Assembly (NCBI GenBank): GCA_963422285.2
Contig: CAXXJO010000001.1
Coordinates: 744,001 to 808,000 of the forward strand
Reading direction: 5' to 3'
Source: VXYL01 sp963422285
Lineage (GTDB): Bacteria > Pseudomonadota > Gammaproteobacteria > Pseudomonadales > Azotimanducaceae
Length of the DNA: 64,000 bases
In this document: one piece after another, positions 1 through 9,714 of the stretch
Layout: each line of letters begins with the position of its first letter
Position numbering within the stretch: the stretch's first letter is position 1
Program-made: the position numbers and the translations under genes
The notes under the pieces: generated by a model
The model's database searches: none
What the model was told of the DNA's origin: nothing
What the model saw: only the letters and a program-made list of their open reading frames with translations

Positions 1-53
1 CAACCGGTTCGCATAAGTTGCGCCCTGCATTGAACCACGACCAGGAGCATTCC

Positions 54-1481
54 ATGAATCACGCAACCCAGTTCTACATTGACGGCCAGTGGGTCGAGCC
101 TAGCACCGGCGACCGGCTCGATGTCGTCAACCCGGCCACCGAGGAAGCCATCGGCGCAGTGGCCTTGGGGGGAGTCGAGGACGTCGATCGCGCCGTCGCC
201 GCGGCAGTGGCCGCCTTCGACACCTACTCGCAAACCACCCGCGAGCAGCGCGTCGAGCTGTTGCAGCGCATCATCGACATCTACAAGACGCGCATCGGCG
301 ACGTGGCCAGCGTCATCAGCCAGGAGATGGGGGCGCCCATGGCGCTCGCCAAGGCCGCCCAGGCTCCGGCCGGCCTCGGCCACTTCATCTCCACTCTGAA
401 CGTGCTCAAGACCTTCGCGTTCGAGGAAGACCTCGGCTCGTCCCGGGTCATGCGCGAACCGGCCGGCGTCTGCGGCCTGATCACGCCTTGGAACTGGCCC
501 ATCAACCAGATCGCCTGCAAGGTGGCCCCGGCGCTGGCAGCCGGCTGCACGATGGTGCTGAAACCGTCCGAGGTGGCCCCGTTCAACGCCATTCTGTTCG
601 CTGAGATACTCGACCAGGCGGGGGTGCCGGCCGGCGTCTTCAACCTCGTCAACGGCGACGGCCCCACGGTCGGCGCGGCCATTTCCTCGCATCCCGACGT
701 AGACATGGTCTCCTTCACCGGTTCCACTCGCGCCGGCATCGAGGTCGCCCGCAATGCCGCGCCCTCGGTCAAGCGCGTCGCCCAGGAGCTCGGCGGCAAG
801 TCCGCCAACATCATCCTCGACGATGCCGACTTCGCCGCCGCCATCGCCCGGGACGTATTCGGCATGTGTACCAACTCCGGCCAGTCCTGCAACGCGCCGT
901 CGCGGATGCTGGTGCCCAACGAGCGCATGGACGAGGCCGCCGCCATCGCCAAGTCGGCCGCGCAGAAGGTGAAGGTGGGAGATCCCAACGCCAAGGACAC
1001 TACCATCGGCCCGGTGGTCTCCGCGGCGCAGTTCGACAAGATCCAGGGTCTCATCGAGAAGGGCATCAAGGAAGGCGCGAAGCTCGAATGCGGCGGCCTC
1101 GGCCGTCCGGATGGCCTGAACGCGGGCTACTACGTCAAGCCGACGGTGTTCTCCCACGTCAGCAACGGCATGACCATCGCCCGGGAGGAGATCTTCGGCC
1201 CGGTATTGTCGCTGATCGGCTACCAGAACGACGATGACGCGGTGCGCATCGCCAACGACACCAGCTACGGCCTGTCCGGCTACATTTCCTCCGGCAACAC
1301 CGAGCGCGCCCGCCGCGTGGCCCGTCGCATCCGCACCGGCAACGTGCATCTGAACGGCGCGCCGGTGGACAACAAGGCGCCCTTCGGCGGCTACAAGCAG
1401 TCCGGCAACGGCCGGGAGTGGGGACGCTACGGCTTCGAGGAGTTCCTCGAGGTCAAGGCGATCATGGGCTACAGCGGCTGA
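54..1481 (+). CDS. NAD(P)-dependent aldehyde dehydrogenase
   Basis: This 475-residue protein is of normal length for the ALDH superfamily and should oxidise an aldehyde to its acid with NAD(P)+. The sequence shows the substrate/cofactor motif TPWNWPINQ, the Rossmann glycine motif SFTGSTRAG, the general-base motif ELGGKSAN (Glu) and the nucleophile motif NSGQSCNAPSR (Cys), followed by EEIFGPVLS. The start at ATG 54 is preferred over an in-frame TTG 36 bases upstream because AGGAG lies 9 bases before it. The substrate cannot be read from sequence. The next gene is convergent and broken, so no operon partner is visible downstream; upstream context is cut by the window edge. Confidence 0.95.
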   Translation: MNHATQFYIDGQWVEPSTGDRLDVVNPATEEAIGAVALGGVEDVDRAVAAAVAAFDTYSQTTREQRVELLQRIIDIYKTRIGDVASVISQEMGAPMALAKAAQAPAGLGHFISTLNVLKTFAFEEDLGSSRVMREPAGVCGLITPWNWPINQIACKVAPALAAGCTMVLKPSEVAPFNAILFAEILDQAGVPAGVFNLVNGDGPTVGAAISSHPDVDMVSFTGSTRAGIEVARNAAPSVKRVAQELGGKSANIILDDADFAAAIARDVFGMCTNSGQSCNAPSRMLVPNERMDEAAAIAKSAAQKVKVGDPNAKDTTIGPVVSAAQFDKIQGLIEKGIKEGAKLECGGLGRPDGLNAGYYVKPTVFSHVSNGMTIAREEIFGPVLSLIGYQNDDDAVRIANDTSYGLSGYISSGNTERARRVARRIRTGNVHLNGAPVDNKAPFGGYKQSGNGREWGRYGFEEFLEVKAIMGYSG

Positions 1482-1589
1482 ACGCATCCGGGCGCGGCTG
1501 CGGTTCGCGATCGCGCCCGGGCCGAGTTCAGCTGGGCATGCCGCATCGCCCGTGGCTGCGGGCAGTCGCGACGGTTCGCGGTCGCGGCG

Positions 1590-2759
1590 CCCGGGCCGAC
1601 TTTGGCCCTCCGATTGCTCGAACGCTTCGTGGATGGCGTAGAAAGGAATCGCCAGCGTTCCGTCCGAAAACGACGCCTGCTCGCCGGAATACACGAGGCA
1701 GGGCGTCAGTGAACGCATCCGGCGCAATCCGGCAAGCAGACGGGCCTGGTAGGTTGCCGCGGCCTTGATCTCCACGGCTGCCAGGTTGCGTCCTTGCGGG
1801 TACAGCAGGTCCACCTCGTTGCCGTTGCTGTCGCGGTAGAAATACAGCGCAGGCGCTCGGCCGCGATTCGACTGCTCCTTGAGGAACTCCACCATCACGA
1901 GGTTCTCGAACAACTGCCCCGCGAGAGGGTCCCGATTCGCTTGCCCGGGGCTTTCGATGCCCAGCAGGTAGCTCAACAGGCCGACGTCGGTGAAGTAGAA
2001 TTTGGGCAGAATTCACCTGCCGTTTGCCGAAGTTCTCGAAGTAGGGCGGCAGACGGAAGACGATGTAGGAAGCCTCCAGGACGGACAGCCAGTGGCGGAT
2101 GGTCTTGCTGCCGACTCCGACATCGTTCGCCAGCGAGGCGTAGTCCATCAGCTGCCCCGCCCGACCAGAAAGAAGCCTCAGAAAGCGCTCGAAGGCCGAC
2201 AAGTTCTTGAGATTGACGAGCTGCCGCACATCTCGTTCGACATAGGTTCGGAAGTAGTTGGACCAAGCGATTGTCGGTCTTTGCCGCTGGTCGTAGATGC
2301 GAGGCAGGAAGCCATGGCAGACATAGTCCGCAAAGGAGTCGAAGCGGATGCCGGCGACGGCGAGTTCGCCGATGGAAAACGGATACAGGGTCAGCAGCGC
2401 CGTGCGCCCGGCCAGGGATTGGGAAACGTCTTCGCGCAGCAGCAGTTGACGGGATCCGGTGCGCACGAACTGCCCGTTGCGTTTTCGCGGTCGACGACGA
2501 CCTGGATGTGGCTCAGCAGTTCGGGCGCACGCTGGATTTCATCAAGGACAACATTGCCTCGAAACTGCCCCAGGAACGCCTTGGGATCGTCCTGCGCTCG
2601 CTGCCGGACTTCCGGCAACTCCAGAATGGCGTACCCGTAGTCCGGCAGCTCCATCTGCGCCAGGGTGGTCTTGCCGGCCTGCCTCGGCCCGAGAACGGTC
2701 ACCACGGGATAATCGCCCGTCAGCCGTTCGAGCTCGTTTGCGATCTGTCGCCGAATCAT
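1590..2759 (-). pseudogene. Broken ATP-binding protein of the AAA_14/DUF4143 family
   Basis: Starting at ATG 2759 the protein begins MIRRQIANELERL and has the Walker A motif GPRQAGKTT and a Walker B-like segment NVVLDEIQR. The reading frame is lost near 2480-2486, beside a run of four T. It resumes one frame over as TGSRQLLLREDVSQSLAGRT through the DUF4143 segment, then is lost again at a GGG run near 2004-2006. The third frame continues with KFYFTDVGLLSYLLGIE and the nuclease-like C-terminal part FYRDSNGNEVDLL and AVEIKAAATYQARLL. All parts of a roughly 385-residue family member are therefore present across three frames. The two shifts are opposite in sign and lie by homopolymers, so sequencing error is an alternative to real decay. 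The 3' end is approximate because no natural stop was seen in the last frame. Confidence 0.85.
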
Positions 2760-2772
2760 GGTTGGCAGTCTA

Positions 2773-2816
2773 AATCTACGCAATAAGGGAAGTTGAAGTC
2801 CTGTATTGCATAGATT
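2773..2816. promoter_or_regulatory. Inverted repeat upstream of the broken ATPase gene and trpG
   Basis: AATCTACGCAATA (2773-2785) is mirrored by TATTGCATAGATT (2804-2816): 13-base arms with one mismatch and an 18-base loop. It starts 14 bases upstream of the leftward ATPase start and lies about 150 bases before trpG. It is AT-rich relative to its surroundings. It could be an operator for the leftward gene or a structured leader element; nothing in the window identifies its ligand. Confidence 0.35.
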
Positions 2817-2963
2817 CCAGCTATCGTCGGCTTGCCAACTTCCTTCCCAGGGCGGGCAACCGTGGCACTATACTATCGGCCTCGCGAGCCGGGTTCGCGC
2901 ACCGACAGAGCGCGGACTCAGGCACTGCGCTTCCCGCTGAACCTTGGATGCCGGAACGCCACC

Positions 2964-3557
2964 ATGATCCTCATGATCGACAACTACGACTCCTTCACCT
3001 ACAACGTGGTGCAGTATCTCGGCGAGCTCGGCGCTGCAGTGGACGTGCATCGCAACGACGACATCACGCTGGCTGAAATCGAGCGCTTGGCGCCGGAGAA
3101 GATCGTCATCTCGCCGGGTCCCTGCACCCCCGACGAAGCCGGCATCTCCATGGATGCGGTGAGAACGTTCGGTGCCGAGGTGCCGATTCTCGGCATCTGT
3201 CTTGGCCACCAGAGCATCGGCCAAGCCTACGGCGGCACCGTGCGCCGCGCCCGCGAGGTGATGCACGGCAAGATCAGCGCGATCCACCACGGCGGCCGGG
3301 GCGTATTCCGCGGCCTGCCGCCGGCGTTCGACGCCACCCGCTACCATTCGCTGATCGTCACCGACGTGCCCGACTGCCTGGAAGTGACGGCGTGGACCGC
3401 CTTCGACGATGGCGGCCCGGACGAGATCATGGGCATCCGCCATCGCCAACATCCGGTGGAAGGTGTGCAATTCCACCCGGAGTCCATCAAGACCCAGGCT
3501 GGCTATCGGCTGCTCGACAACTTCCTGCAGGGTGCCGGAAGGGGGAAATTGCATTGA
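2964..3557 (+). CDS. trpG: Anthranilate synthase glutamine amidotransferase subunit (TrpG/PabA)
   Basis: This 197-residue class I glutamine amidotransferase supplies ammonia from glutamine to anthranilate synthase (TrpE) and often also to PabB. The catalytic Cys lies in GICLGHQ, the oxyanion segment is VISPGPCTP, and the His-Glu pair is in VQFHPESI. ATG 2964 opens the conserved N-terminus MILMIDNYDSFTYNVVQYL; the frame is open further upstream, but that part is unlike the family. It is the first gene of a tight trpG-trpD-trpC cluster and its stop overlaps the trpD start. trpE is not in the window. Confidence 0.95.
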   Translation: MILMIDNYDSFTYNVVQYLGELGAAVDVHRNDDITLAEIERLAPEKIVISPGPCTPDEAGISMDAVRTFGAEVPILGICLGHQSIGQAYGGTVRRAREVMHGKISAIHHGGRGVFRGLPPAFDATRYHSLIVTDVPDCLEVTAWTAFDDGGPDEIMGIRHRQHPVEGVQFHPESIKTQAGYRLLDNFLQGAGRGKLH

Positions 3558-4579
3558 ACGTCGCCGAAGCCATCGCCACACTGGTCGCCGGGCAGAATCT
3601 TGGCCGCGCCGACGCCAAGGCCGTATTCGACGCCATCATGGGTGGCGCAGCCACTCCAGCGCAGATCGCCGCCGTGCTCGTCGGCCTCAAGGCCAAGGGC
3701 GAGACGGTAGAGGAAATCGCCGGCGCCGCCGAAGCCATGCGCGCCGTATCCACCAAGGTGATCGTCGATGCGCCCCGTCTGCTGGACACCTGCGGTACCG
3801 GCGGCAGCGGCGATGCCAAGCGCTTCAACATCTCCACCGCGGCGGCGTTCGCGGCGGCGGCGGGCGGCGCCCAGGTGGCTAAGCACGGCAACCGGGCCAT
3901 GTCCAGCCTAAGCGGCAGCGCCGATGTGCTCGAGGCCGCCGGCGCCGACCTCGACCTTGCGCCGGAACAGGTCGGGCGCTGCATCCGCGATGTCGGCGTA
4001 GGTTTCCTGTTCGCGCAGAAGCACCATGGCGCCATGCGCCACGCCGGCCCCGTGCGACGCGAGATCGGCATCGGCACCATCTTCAACCTGTTGGGGCCGC
4101 TGACCAATCCGGCGGGCGCCAAACGCCATGTCCTCGGCGTCTTCTCACCCGCATGGCAGCGCCCGCTTGCGGAAGTTTGCCGGGCGCTCGGCTCGGAGCA
4201 TGTGCTGGTGGTACACAGCGACGGTCTCGACGAGCTTTCCATCCACGGCCCCTCCCAAGTGGTCGAGCTGGCCGCCGGCAGCATCGACGCCTACGAGATA
4301 GCGCCGTCGGACTTCGGCATTCGCCAGCGCAGCATCGACGACTTGCGGGCGGACTCTCCGCAGCACAGCCTCACCCTGGTCCAGGCGGCGCTGTCCGGAA
4401 GCAACGAAGCCGGCGCCGATATCGTCGCTCTGAACGCGGGTGCCGCTCTCCATGCCGCTGGCATCAGCACCTCCCTGGCCGGCGGCGTCGCCTTGGCCCA
4501 GGATGTCATCGCCACCGGCCAAGCGTCGGAGAAGTTCACCGAGTTCGTCGATCTCACGCGCATGATGGGCGAGCTATGA
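3554..4579 (+). CDS. trpD: Anthranilate phosphoribosyltransferase
   Basis: TrpD transfers phosphoribose from PRPP to anthranilate, the second step of tryptophan synthesis. The protein is 341 residues, the usual length, with the PRPP-binding stretch DTCGTGGSGDAKRFNIST, the KHGNRAMSS motif and the HHGAMRHAGPVRREIG segment. The start is inferred as TTG 3554, which gives the conserved N-terminus MNVAEAIATLVAG and overlaps the trpG stop by four bases (TTGA). No ATG fits. Translational coupling with trpG is therefore likely. Confidence 0.95.
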   Translation: MNVAEAIATLVAGQNLGRADAKAVFDAIMGGAATPAQIAAVLVGLKAKGETVEEIAGAAEAMRAVSTKVIVDAPRLLDTCGTGGSGDAKRFNISTAAAFAAAAGGAQVAKHGNRAMSSLSGSADVLEAAGADLDLAPEQVGRCIRDVGVGFLFAQKHHGAMRHAGPVRREIGIGTIFNLLGPLTNPAGAKRHVLGVFSPAWQRPLAEVCRALGSEHVLVVHSDGLDELSIHGPSQVVELAAGSIDAYEIAPSDFGIRQRSIDDLRADSPQHSLTLVQAALSGSNEAGADIVALNAGAALHAAGISTSLAGGVALAQDVIATGQASEKFTEFVDLTRMMGEL

Positions 4580-5358
4580 GCCGGGCCGGCATCCTGACCC
4601 GGATCGTCGAACACAAGCGGACGGAAATCGCCGCCCGCCGCGGCCGTCGGCCACTCGCCGCGGTGCGTCGGGATGCCGAGACAATGCCGTCCGTGCGCGG
4701 CTTCGCCGAAGCGCTCGAATCCACCCGGCCGGCGGTGATCGCGGAGATCAAGCGGGCATCGCCCAGCGCAGGCGTCATCCGTGCCGATTTCGACCCCGCC
4801 GCCATCGCCGAGCGATACCAGAATGCGGGCGCAGCCTGCCTGTCCGTGGTCACCGACGAGCGCTTCTTCCAAGGAGCCGACGACCATCTCGCCGCTGCTC
4901 GCAGCACCTGCCAGCTGCCGGTGCTGCGCAAGGATTTCGTGGTGGACGCCTACCAAGTCTACGAATCCCGCGCCTTGGGCGCGGATTGTCTGCTGCTCAT
5001 CGCCGCCCTCCTTGATGATGCGCAACTGGCGGACTTGGCCCAGCTCGGGGCGGAGGTCTCCTTGGACGTGCTGGTCGAAGTCCACAACCGCAGAGAACTG
5101 GACCGCGCCCTGGCTCTCGATCCGCGTCTGGTCGGCATCAACAACCGGGACCTGCGGACGTTTGTCACCTGTCTGGATACCACTATCGCCCTGCTCGACG
5201 CCGTCCCGGACGGCATGACCGTGGTGACCGAGAGCGGCATCCACAGCCGCGACGATGTGCGCCGGATGCGCGCAGCCGGGATTCACGCCTTCCTGGTAGG
5301 TACCGCATTCATGCGCGAACCCGACCCCGGCGCCGCGCTCGAGCGGCTGTTCGGCTAG
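4576..5358 (+). CDS. trpC: Indole-3-glycerol phosphate synthase
   Basis: TrpC closes the indole ring of CdRP to give indole-3-glycerol phosphate. The 260-residue TIM barrel carries the family motifs AEIKRASPSAGVI, LRKDFVVDAYQVYE, LDVLVEVHNRRELDRAL, GINNRDL and VVTESGI. The ATG at 4576 overlaps the trpD stop (ATGA). It is monofunctional, without a fused TrpF domain. Confidence 0.96.
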   Translation: MSRAGILTRIVEHKRTEIAARRGRRPLAAVRRDAETMPSVRGFAEALESTRPAVIAEIKRASPSAGVIRADFDPAAIAERYQNAGAACLSVVTDERFFQGADDHLAAARSTCQLPVLRKDFVVDAYQVYESRALGADCLLLIAALLDDAQLADLAQLGAEVSLDVLVEVHNRRELDRALALDPRLVGINNRDLRTFVTCLDTTIALLDAVPDGMTVVTESGIHSRDDVRRMRAAGIHAFLVGTAFMREPDPGAALERLFG

Positions 5359-5363
5359 CCGCC

Positions 5364-6338
5364 ATGGCAAAGATGCAGGCTACCATCGACTGGCTCGGCA
5401 AGGTGCGGTTCGAGGGCGTTTCCGGCAGCGGCCATCGCCTGGCCATTGACGGCCCGCCGGAACTCGGCGGCGAAGACGAGGGCATTCGGCCCATGGAACT
5501 CATGCTGCTCGGCGTCGGCGGCTGCACGTCCTTCGACGTGATGCACATCCTGCACAAGAGCCGCGAGGACATCACCGGTTGCGTGGCCGAGATCGAAGCC
5601 GAACGGGCCGAGACCGAGCCCAAGGTATTCACCCGCGTCCACCTGCATTTTCGCGTTGCGGGCCGTAGCCTGAACCCCGGAAAAGTGGAACGCGCCCTCA
5701 AGCTGAGTGCGGAAAAATACTGCTCCGCGGCCATCATGCTCGAACGCGCCGGCGTCGCCGTCAGCCACGACTTCGAGCTGATCGACGACGACGCGACCGC
5801 TACGCGGTCGCCCCGCGATTCCGCTGGCGCGCAATCGCCCGTCCCGGAAGGGAACCACGCGACCCCCGCGCAGTCGCCCCGCGATTCCGCTGGCGCGCCA
5901 TCGCCTAGCCGACGCGATGCGCCGAAGATGGAAAAAATGAGCGTTCGTCCGCCCATGGCCGGGCTGCGCCACGTCGCGTTGCACGCCCGCCACTTCAACG
6001 AAACCCTCGCCTTCTACCGGGACCTGCTCGGCATGCAGGTGGAATGGCGACCGGATGCGGACAACGTCTACCTCACCTCGGGCGTGGACAACCTGGCGAT
6101 CCATCGCGCTGCCGACAAAGCGACCGAAAACGGCCAGCGCCTGGACCACATCGGCTTTCTCGTCGACGAACCCGCCGATGTGGATCGCTGGCACGACCAC
6201 CTGACCGCCCACGGCGTCCCCGTGGACGCGCCGCCGCGAACCCATCGCGACGGCGCTCGCAGCTTCTACTGCAAGGACCCGGAAGGCGGCACGGTGCAGA
6301 TCATCCACCATCCGCCGCTGGCGGCGCGTTCGGGGTAG
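5364..6338 (+). CDS. OsmC-family protein fused to a glyoxalase/VOC domain
   Basis: This 324-residue protein joins two usually separate domains. Residues 1-140 are OsmC-like (peroxide reductase fold): RPMELMLLGVGGCTSFDVMH holds the first conserved Cys, and EKYCSAAIML the second. Residues 196-320 are a vicinal-oxygen-chelate (glyoxalase/dioxygenase) domain: GLRHVALHARHFNETLAFYR at the start, LDHIGFLVDE in the middle, and YCKDPEGGTVQIIHH at the end. The linker contains two copies of SPRDSAGA, encoded by a DNA direct repeat next to a hairpin. An internal ATG at 5937 with little upstream signal could start a separate VOC protein, but the frame is continuous. The gene starts 5 bases after trpC, so it is probably co-transcribed. 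The VOC substrate is unknown. Confidence 0.88.
   Translation: MAKMQATIDWLGKVRFEGVSGSGHRLAIDGPPELGGEDEGIRPMELMLLGVGGCTSFDVMHILHKSREDITGCVAEIEAERAETEPKVFTRVHLHFRVAGRSLNPGKVERALKLSAEKYCSAAIMLERAGVAVSHDFELIDDDATATRSPRDSAGAQSPVPEGNHATPAQSPRDSAGAPSPSRRDAPKMEKMSVRPPMAGLRHVALHARHFNETLAFYRDLLGMQVEWRPDADNVYLTSGVDNLAIHRAADKATENGQRLDHIGFLVDEPADVDRWHDHLTAHGVPVDAPPRTHRDGARSFYCKDPEGGTVQIIHHPPLAARSG
5793..5898. repeat. REP-like element translated as the linker of the OsmC-VOC fusion
   Basis: A perfect hairpin, GCGACCGC (5793-5800) and GCGGTCGC (5804-5811) around a 3-base loop, runs into two identical 26-base direct repeats at 5807-5832 and 5873-5898. The repeat spacing is 66 bases, exactly 22 codons, so the reading frame is kept. 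The hairpin-plus-direct-repeat layout resembles repetitive extragenic palindromes, but here it lies inside a coding region. Confidence 0.6.
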
Positions 6339-7830
6339 GGCCGGGCGACGCTACCGCGCCGCGTCGGCAAACCTCGAAGGGCGGACAACCCAGCTCCATC
6401 CCTCGAATCCGACTGCTCAGCAGCTACCACACCATAGCCCGGCCCACTAAGCCGAGTTCGACAGCTACTCCACCCGCTTCATGCATGTACTGTGCTTGTT
6501 GCGGGACAGCCCGGAAAACGAGGTCAAATCAGGACTGTCCGACGACTGATGCAGGTTATGGAATTACGAGGCGTCTTGTCGAAGAACAAGACGAGATTGG
6601 TGACGAGCGGAAGGAGCAAGAAAGCCATCCTATTGTTATCCTGCGAGGTTTGCGCCGAATTTCTGCGTTGGGGCCTGAGCTCGACTCGACGAGATCGCAG
6701 TACTGCCCAAGAGGGGACGCATATGGCAGCACTCCCAGTCTCCCGTCATCTCTTGAATCGTTGTAATCACAGCACCGCGACTGGCGGGATCGCCGAAATC
6801 GACGATTGCATTGCACGGCAATGCAATCTTGTAGCCAAAGATGGTCCATGACCAAGGCGTAGGAGTGGCGGGAGAAAACGGGCCGTTGATGAAGCCAAGA
6901 AAAGCCCGAACTTCGAACAAAGCGGTGGGTTCGTTCGGGCAAAGTAAAGCAGTCGATGGCTTGCCGTGCTGTCCTTGAATCCGTTGACAGCGGCTGGTGA
7001 AGGTGCGTGGTACGGCTTCGCCACCGCCGAAGGCGCAGCGCGATGCCAACGTTGGAAAGGCAAGGACACTGGATCCATGGAAGTACGCCGCCTTCAATGG
7101 ATGCAATGACTCCACAAAGGAACCGGCGCTTATCCTCATCTTCGTCATCAAGAAAAATACGTCGAGGGCATCTGCCGAAATTCGCGTTCGGTGTGTCAAG
7201 CCAGCGATCCGCGAGCGTATCCGCAGCGGCCACTTCACGGAGATCGTGGGACCTTAAGTCTCGGATTTTTCCTTCAAAGCAGAAGGGGGAGTCATCGGGG
7301 GACTGATCGTCAACGCCCTCCTGTCCGTCTCCGTTGAAGATGGAGTGGACTCGATTGAGGAGCGGATCGTCATGCATAGGGATGCCGCCATCGGATCTGA
7401 TCGCAAGAACAACCCCGATAGTGCATCAATCACTGGCACTGGCTTGTGTGGGCTTGGGACGTTTCGGACATTCGGTCAGCGCCGGGGATCATGGCGGAGT
7501 ACTCGCTGGGTCGCCATGCCGAGCCGGTGGAGAAGCGTTCGTCGTTGCAGCTATGGGACGCAGTCGTCGATCTCGGCGTTGACGTCAGCGGCCCGGAACT
7601 CGGTTCCCCGGAGCCGTTGGCCACTTGGCTTCAGCCGGCGTTGACCGCCCCACCCGCAGGAGAGCTGCCGTCTTCCCTGCGACGACGTGGAGGCAAGACG
7701 AAGCCGACCCACTCGAGGTCGGAGAAGGTCGCGTCCATCGGTTCGAGAAGGAAGCGGCGTGTGCGTTGGACGAACTCGCCGAGTGCCTAGATGCGTTCGA
7801 GGTGCCTCCTGGGAGCTCCCCTGCGATTGG
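6339..7830. other. 1.5 kb without a recognisable gene
   Basis: Several overlapping open frames exist here; the longest, on the minus strand at 6556-7377, would encode 273 residues. None has a domain I recognise, a good ribosome binding site or codon use like the neighbours. The sequence is less GC-rich than the adjacent trp cluster. It may be the remains of a decayed gene on the minus strand, but no frame can be assembled into a known family. Confidence 0.5.
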
Positions 7831-8745
7831 CTACGACTGCCAGCTCTTTCGTGCATCGCGCAGTACGCGCTCGCCGCCGGCCTTGTAGCCGCCGTTCTTC
7901 TGATCGAGGAACGACGGGCCTTCTTCCTTCCAGCCCATGTGGTCGTCGAGTCCGGCGAGTTCCCGAAACACCGGGTTGTTGCCGTGCCGGTCGATCACCT
8001 CTTGCGGCAGCTCGTTGCCGTAGCGCTCCTGCAGTTTCCAATACGGTCGCGCATGGTAGACGGCGAGGTTCAGCCGCAGGCCGGGCGTTTTTCGGGGATA
8101 GCTGCCATGCCAGACGTTGCCGTGCCAGACGACCGCCGTTCCTGCCGGCACTTCGATGGGTTCGGCGAGCTTGTTCTCGGCGGGGCCGTCGAGAAAAATC
8201 TCGGTCGATTCCGGGTTGCGCGCCCACTTGTGGCTGCCGGGCACCAGCGCCAGACAGCCGCCGTCCTTGCTGTAGTCCGTCAGCGCATAGTTGATGTTGG
8301 CTACTTGCGAATACGGCGGCAGGGGGGCTGGCATTCCCGTATCCGTGTGCAAGGGAATCTGGCCGCTGTCACCGGGACCTTTGAAGTGGCAGGTCATGCT
8401 TGACAGCTGCGCACTCTTGCCGAGCAGGTAGTGGATGAGCGCCACCGCCTTCTCGTTCAACAGGATGTCCTGGAATACCGGGTGCCGGGGCATGAGGTAC
8501 GGCAGCAGACGCCAGTTCGGATGAGTCTCGCCGGTGTCGAAGTCCGGCTTTACGCCGGTCTGCGCCTCGCAGATGTCGAGGATCGCTTGGCGGGCGGTGC
8601 TCAGCGTGTCGTCGTCGAGCAGCCGTTCCAGGATGGTGAAGCCGTAAGCGTCGAGGTCCACGACATTCTGCGCAAGGCCGAGCCAGTCGATCTTGGCCAT
8701 GACGTCGTTGAGGTCTTCACAGGCGACCCAGTGGTGGGTATGCAT
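7831..8745 (-). CDS. Phytanoyl-CoA dioxygenase (PhyH) family protein
   Basis: This predicted Fe(II)/2-oxoglutarate-dependent oxygenase has 304 residues. The iron ligands appear as H133-x-D135 in PLHTDTGMP and a distal His in VVWHGNVWHGS (about 208-213); Arg224 in LRLNLAVYH is placed to bind 2-oxoglutarate. ATG 8745 is chosen because GGAG lies 9 bases upstream (TAGGAGCATAGCC). PhyH proteins hydroxylate many small substrates, including fatty acyl-CoAs, ectoine and phosphonates; nothing here picks one. It is isolated from both neighbours. Confidence 0.9.
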   Translation of the reverse strand: MHTHHWVACEDLNDVMAKIDWLGLAQNVVDLDAYGFTILERLLDDDTLSTARQAILDICEAQTGVKPDFDTGETHPNWRLLPYLMPRHPVFQDILLNEKAVALIHYLLGKSAQLSSMTCHFKGPGDSGQIPLHTDTGMPAPLPPYSQVANINYALTDYSKDGGCLALVPGSHKWARNPESTEIFLDGPAENKLAEPIEVPAGTAVVWHGNVWHGSYPRKTPGLRLNLAVYHARPYWKLQERYGNELPQEVIDRHGNNPVFRELAGLDDHMGWKEEGPSFLDQKNGGYKAGGERVLRDARKSWQS

Positions 8746-9020
8746 GGCTATGCTCCTATCTAATCCCGAGGGTGAACCTGGGTAGTGTACCAGCTTGAAC
8801 TTTCGCCTGGACAACGCTGCCTTCGCCCTCGTCCGAATGCGCGGACGGTTCCGCCACCCGCCCGCGTCGGCTGCCAGACCGATGCCCGCGCGAGTTCCCG
8901 AGGCAACTGTCCCGCCTCCAATCTCGGCGGCAGCTCGGCAACGCCCTGTAGGCGTCGAACCCAACATCCAAACAGTATCCCCGTACTGACGCAATGCCGG
9001 CGTCAGGATGGCTCTGCTGT

Positions 9021-9551
9021 TCAAGAAATCTGCGATTGATCCGCGAGTCCTGACGAAGAAGGCATTTTCAAAGCGTAGAAGCGATTGGCTTCGATCCGCG
9101 CAAAAGGTCCCTTGCCCCAAAACTCCAGTCGTCGTAACTCTTGCCGTATATCTCGCGGCAATAGTCGTGGAATCGTTCGTACTTGCCCAATGAGGTATCG
9201 ATCTCGTGCGCCTTGCCGTGTATCAGCATCGATATTTCTTCCCCGATGGTATAAGGCCGCGCCGACGTATGGATTGTTGCGGATATGGGCGAACCGAAGC
9301 GACTTCTGCGACGAACCGAACCAGAACACGCCGCCAAGGAAAAGGCCATCCACTGGAGCAACGATTGGGCGGCCTTGCTTACTGACCGTGGCAAGGTTCA
9401 AGACGCATACACCGCGCAAAATATCCATGACACTTTCCGCAGAGAGCCTGCGATCTTCGGCATGGATGGCCCGCAGATGCGATCCGGCTCGTTCGCAGCT
9501 GCGATCGATCAGCTTCTGAAGCGCCGCCAGTTCGTCAGCCGTTTCGTGCAT
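9021..9551 (-). pseudogene. Broken pyridoxamine 5'-phosphate oxidase-like FMN-binding protein
   Basis: ATG 9551 opens a frame with the PPOX-type split-barrel start VLNLATVSKQGRPIVAPVDG and FAHIRNNPYVGAA. Near 9248-9256 the homology moves to another frame (YTIGEEISMLIHGKAHEIDT through YGKSYDDWSF). Near the TTTT run at 9110 it returns to the first frame (FWGKGPFARIEANRFYALKM). The full domain, about 175 residues, is present but split by one extra and one missing base. Either the gene is recently dead or the two indels are sequencing errors. Confidence 0.8.
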
Positions 9552-9714
9552 GCCGAGCCTCGGGGCGTCTTAAACTAGCGGAGACATCATAGAAATATGG
9601 GATCGGGTGTCAATGACATGGCAGGAAGACTTGGAAGACGTCCAGGATTGACCGCGATAGGCAAGGCGATGTGTTCCGTCTACAGCGCTTTTGGAAAGTT
9701 CGGCGCGTCAGTCG

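Noticed and set aside
18..53. A TTG start 12 codons upstream for the aldehyde dehydrogenase
   Set aside because: ATG 54 has a good ribosome binding site and gives the family N-terminus.
6556..7377. A 273-codon minus-strand open frame as a gene
   Set aside because: No ribosome binding site, no recognisable domain and equally plausible pieces in the other frames; kept as an unassigned region.
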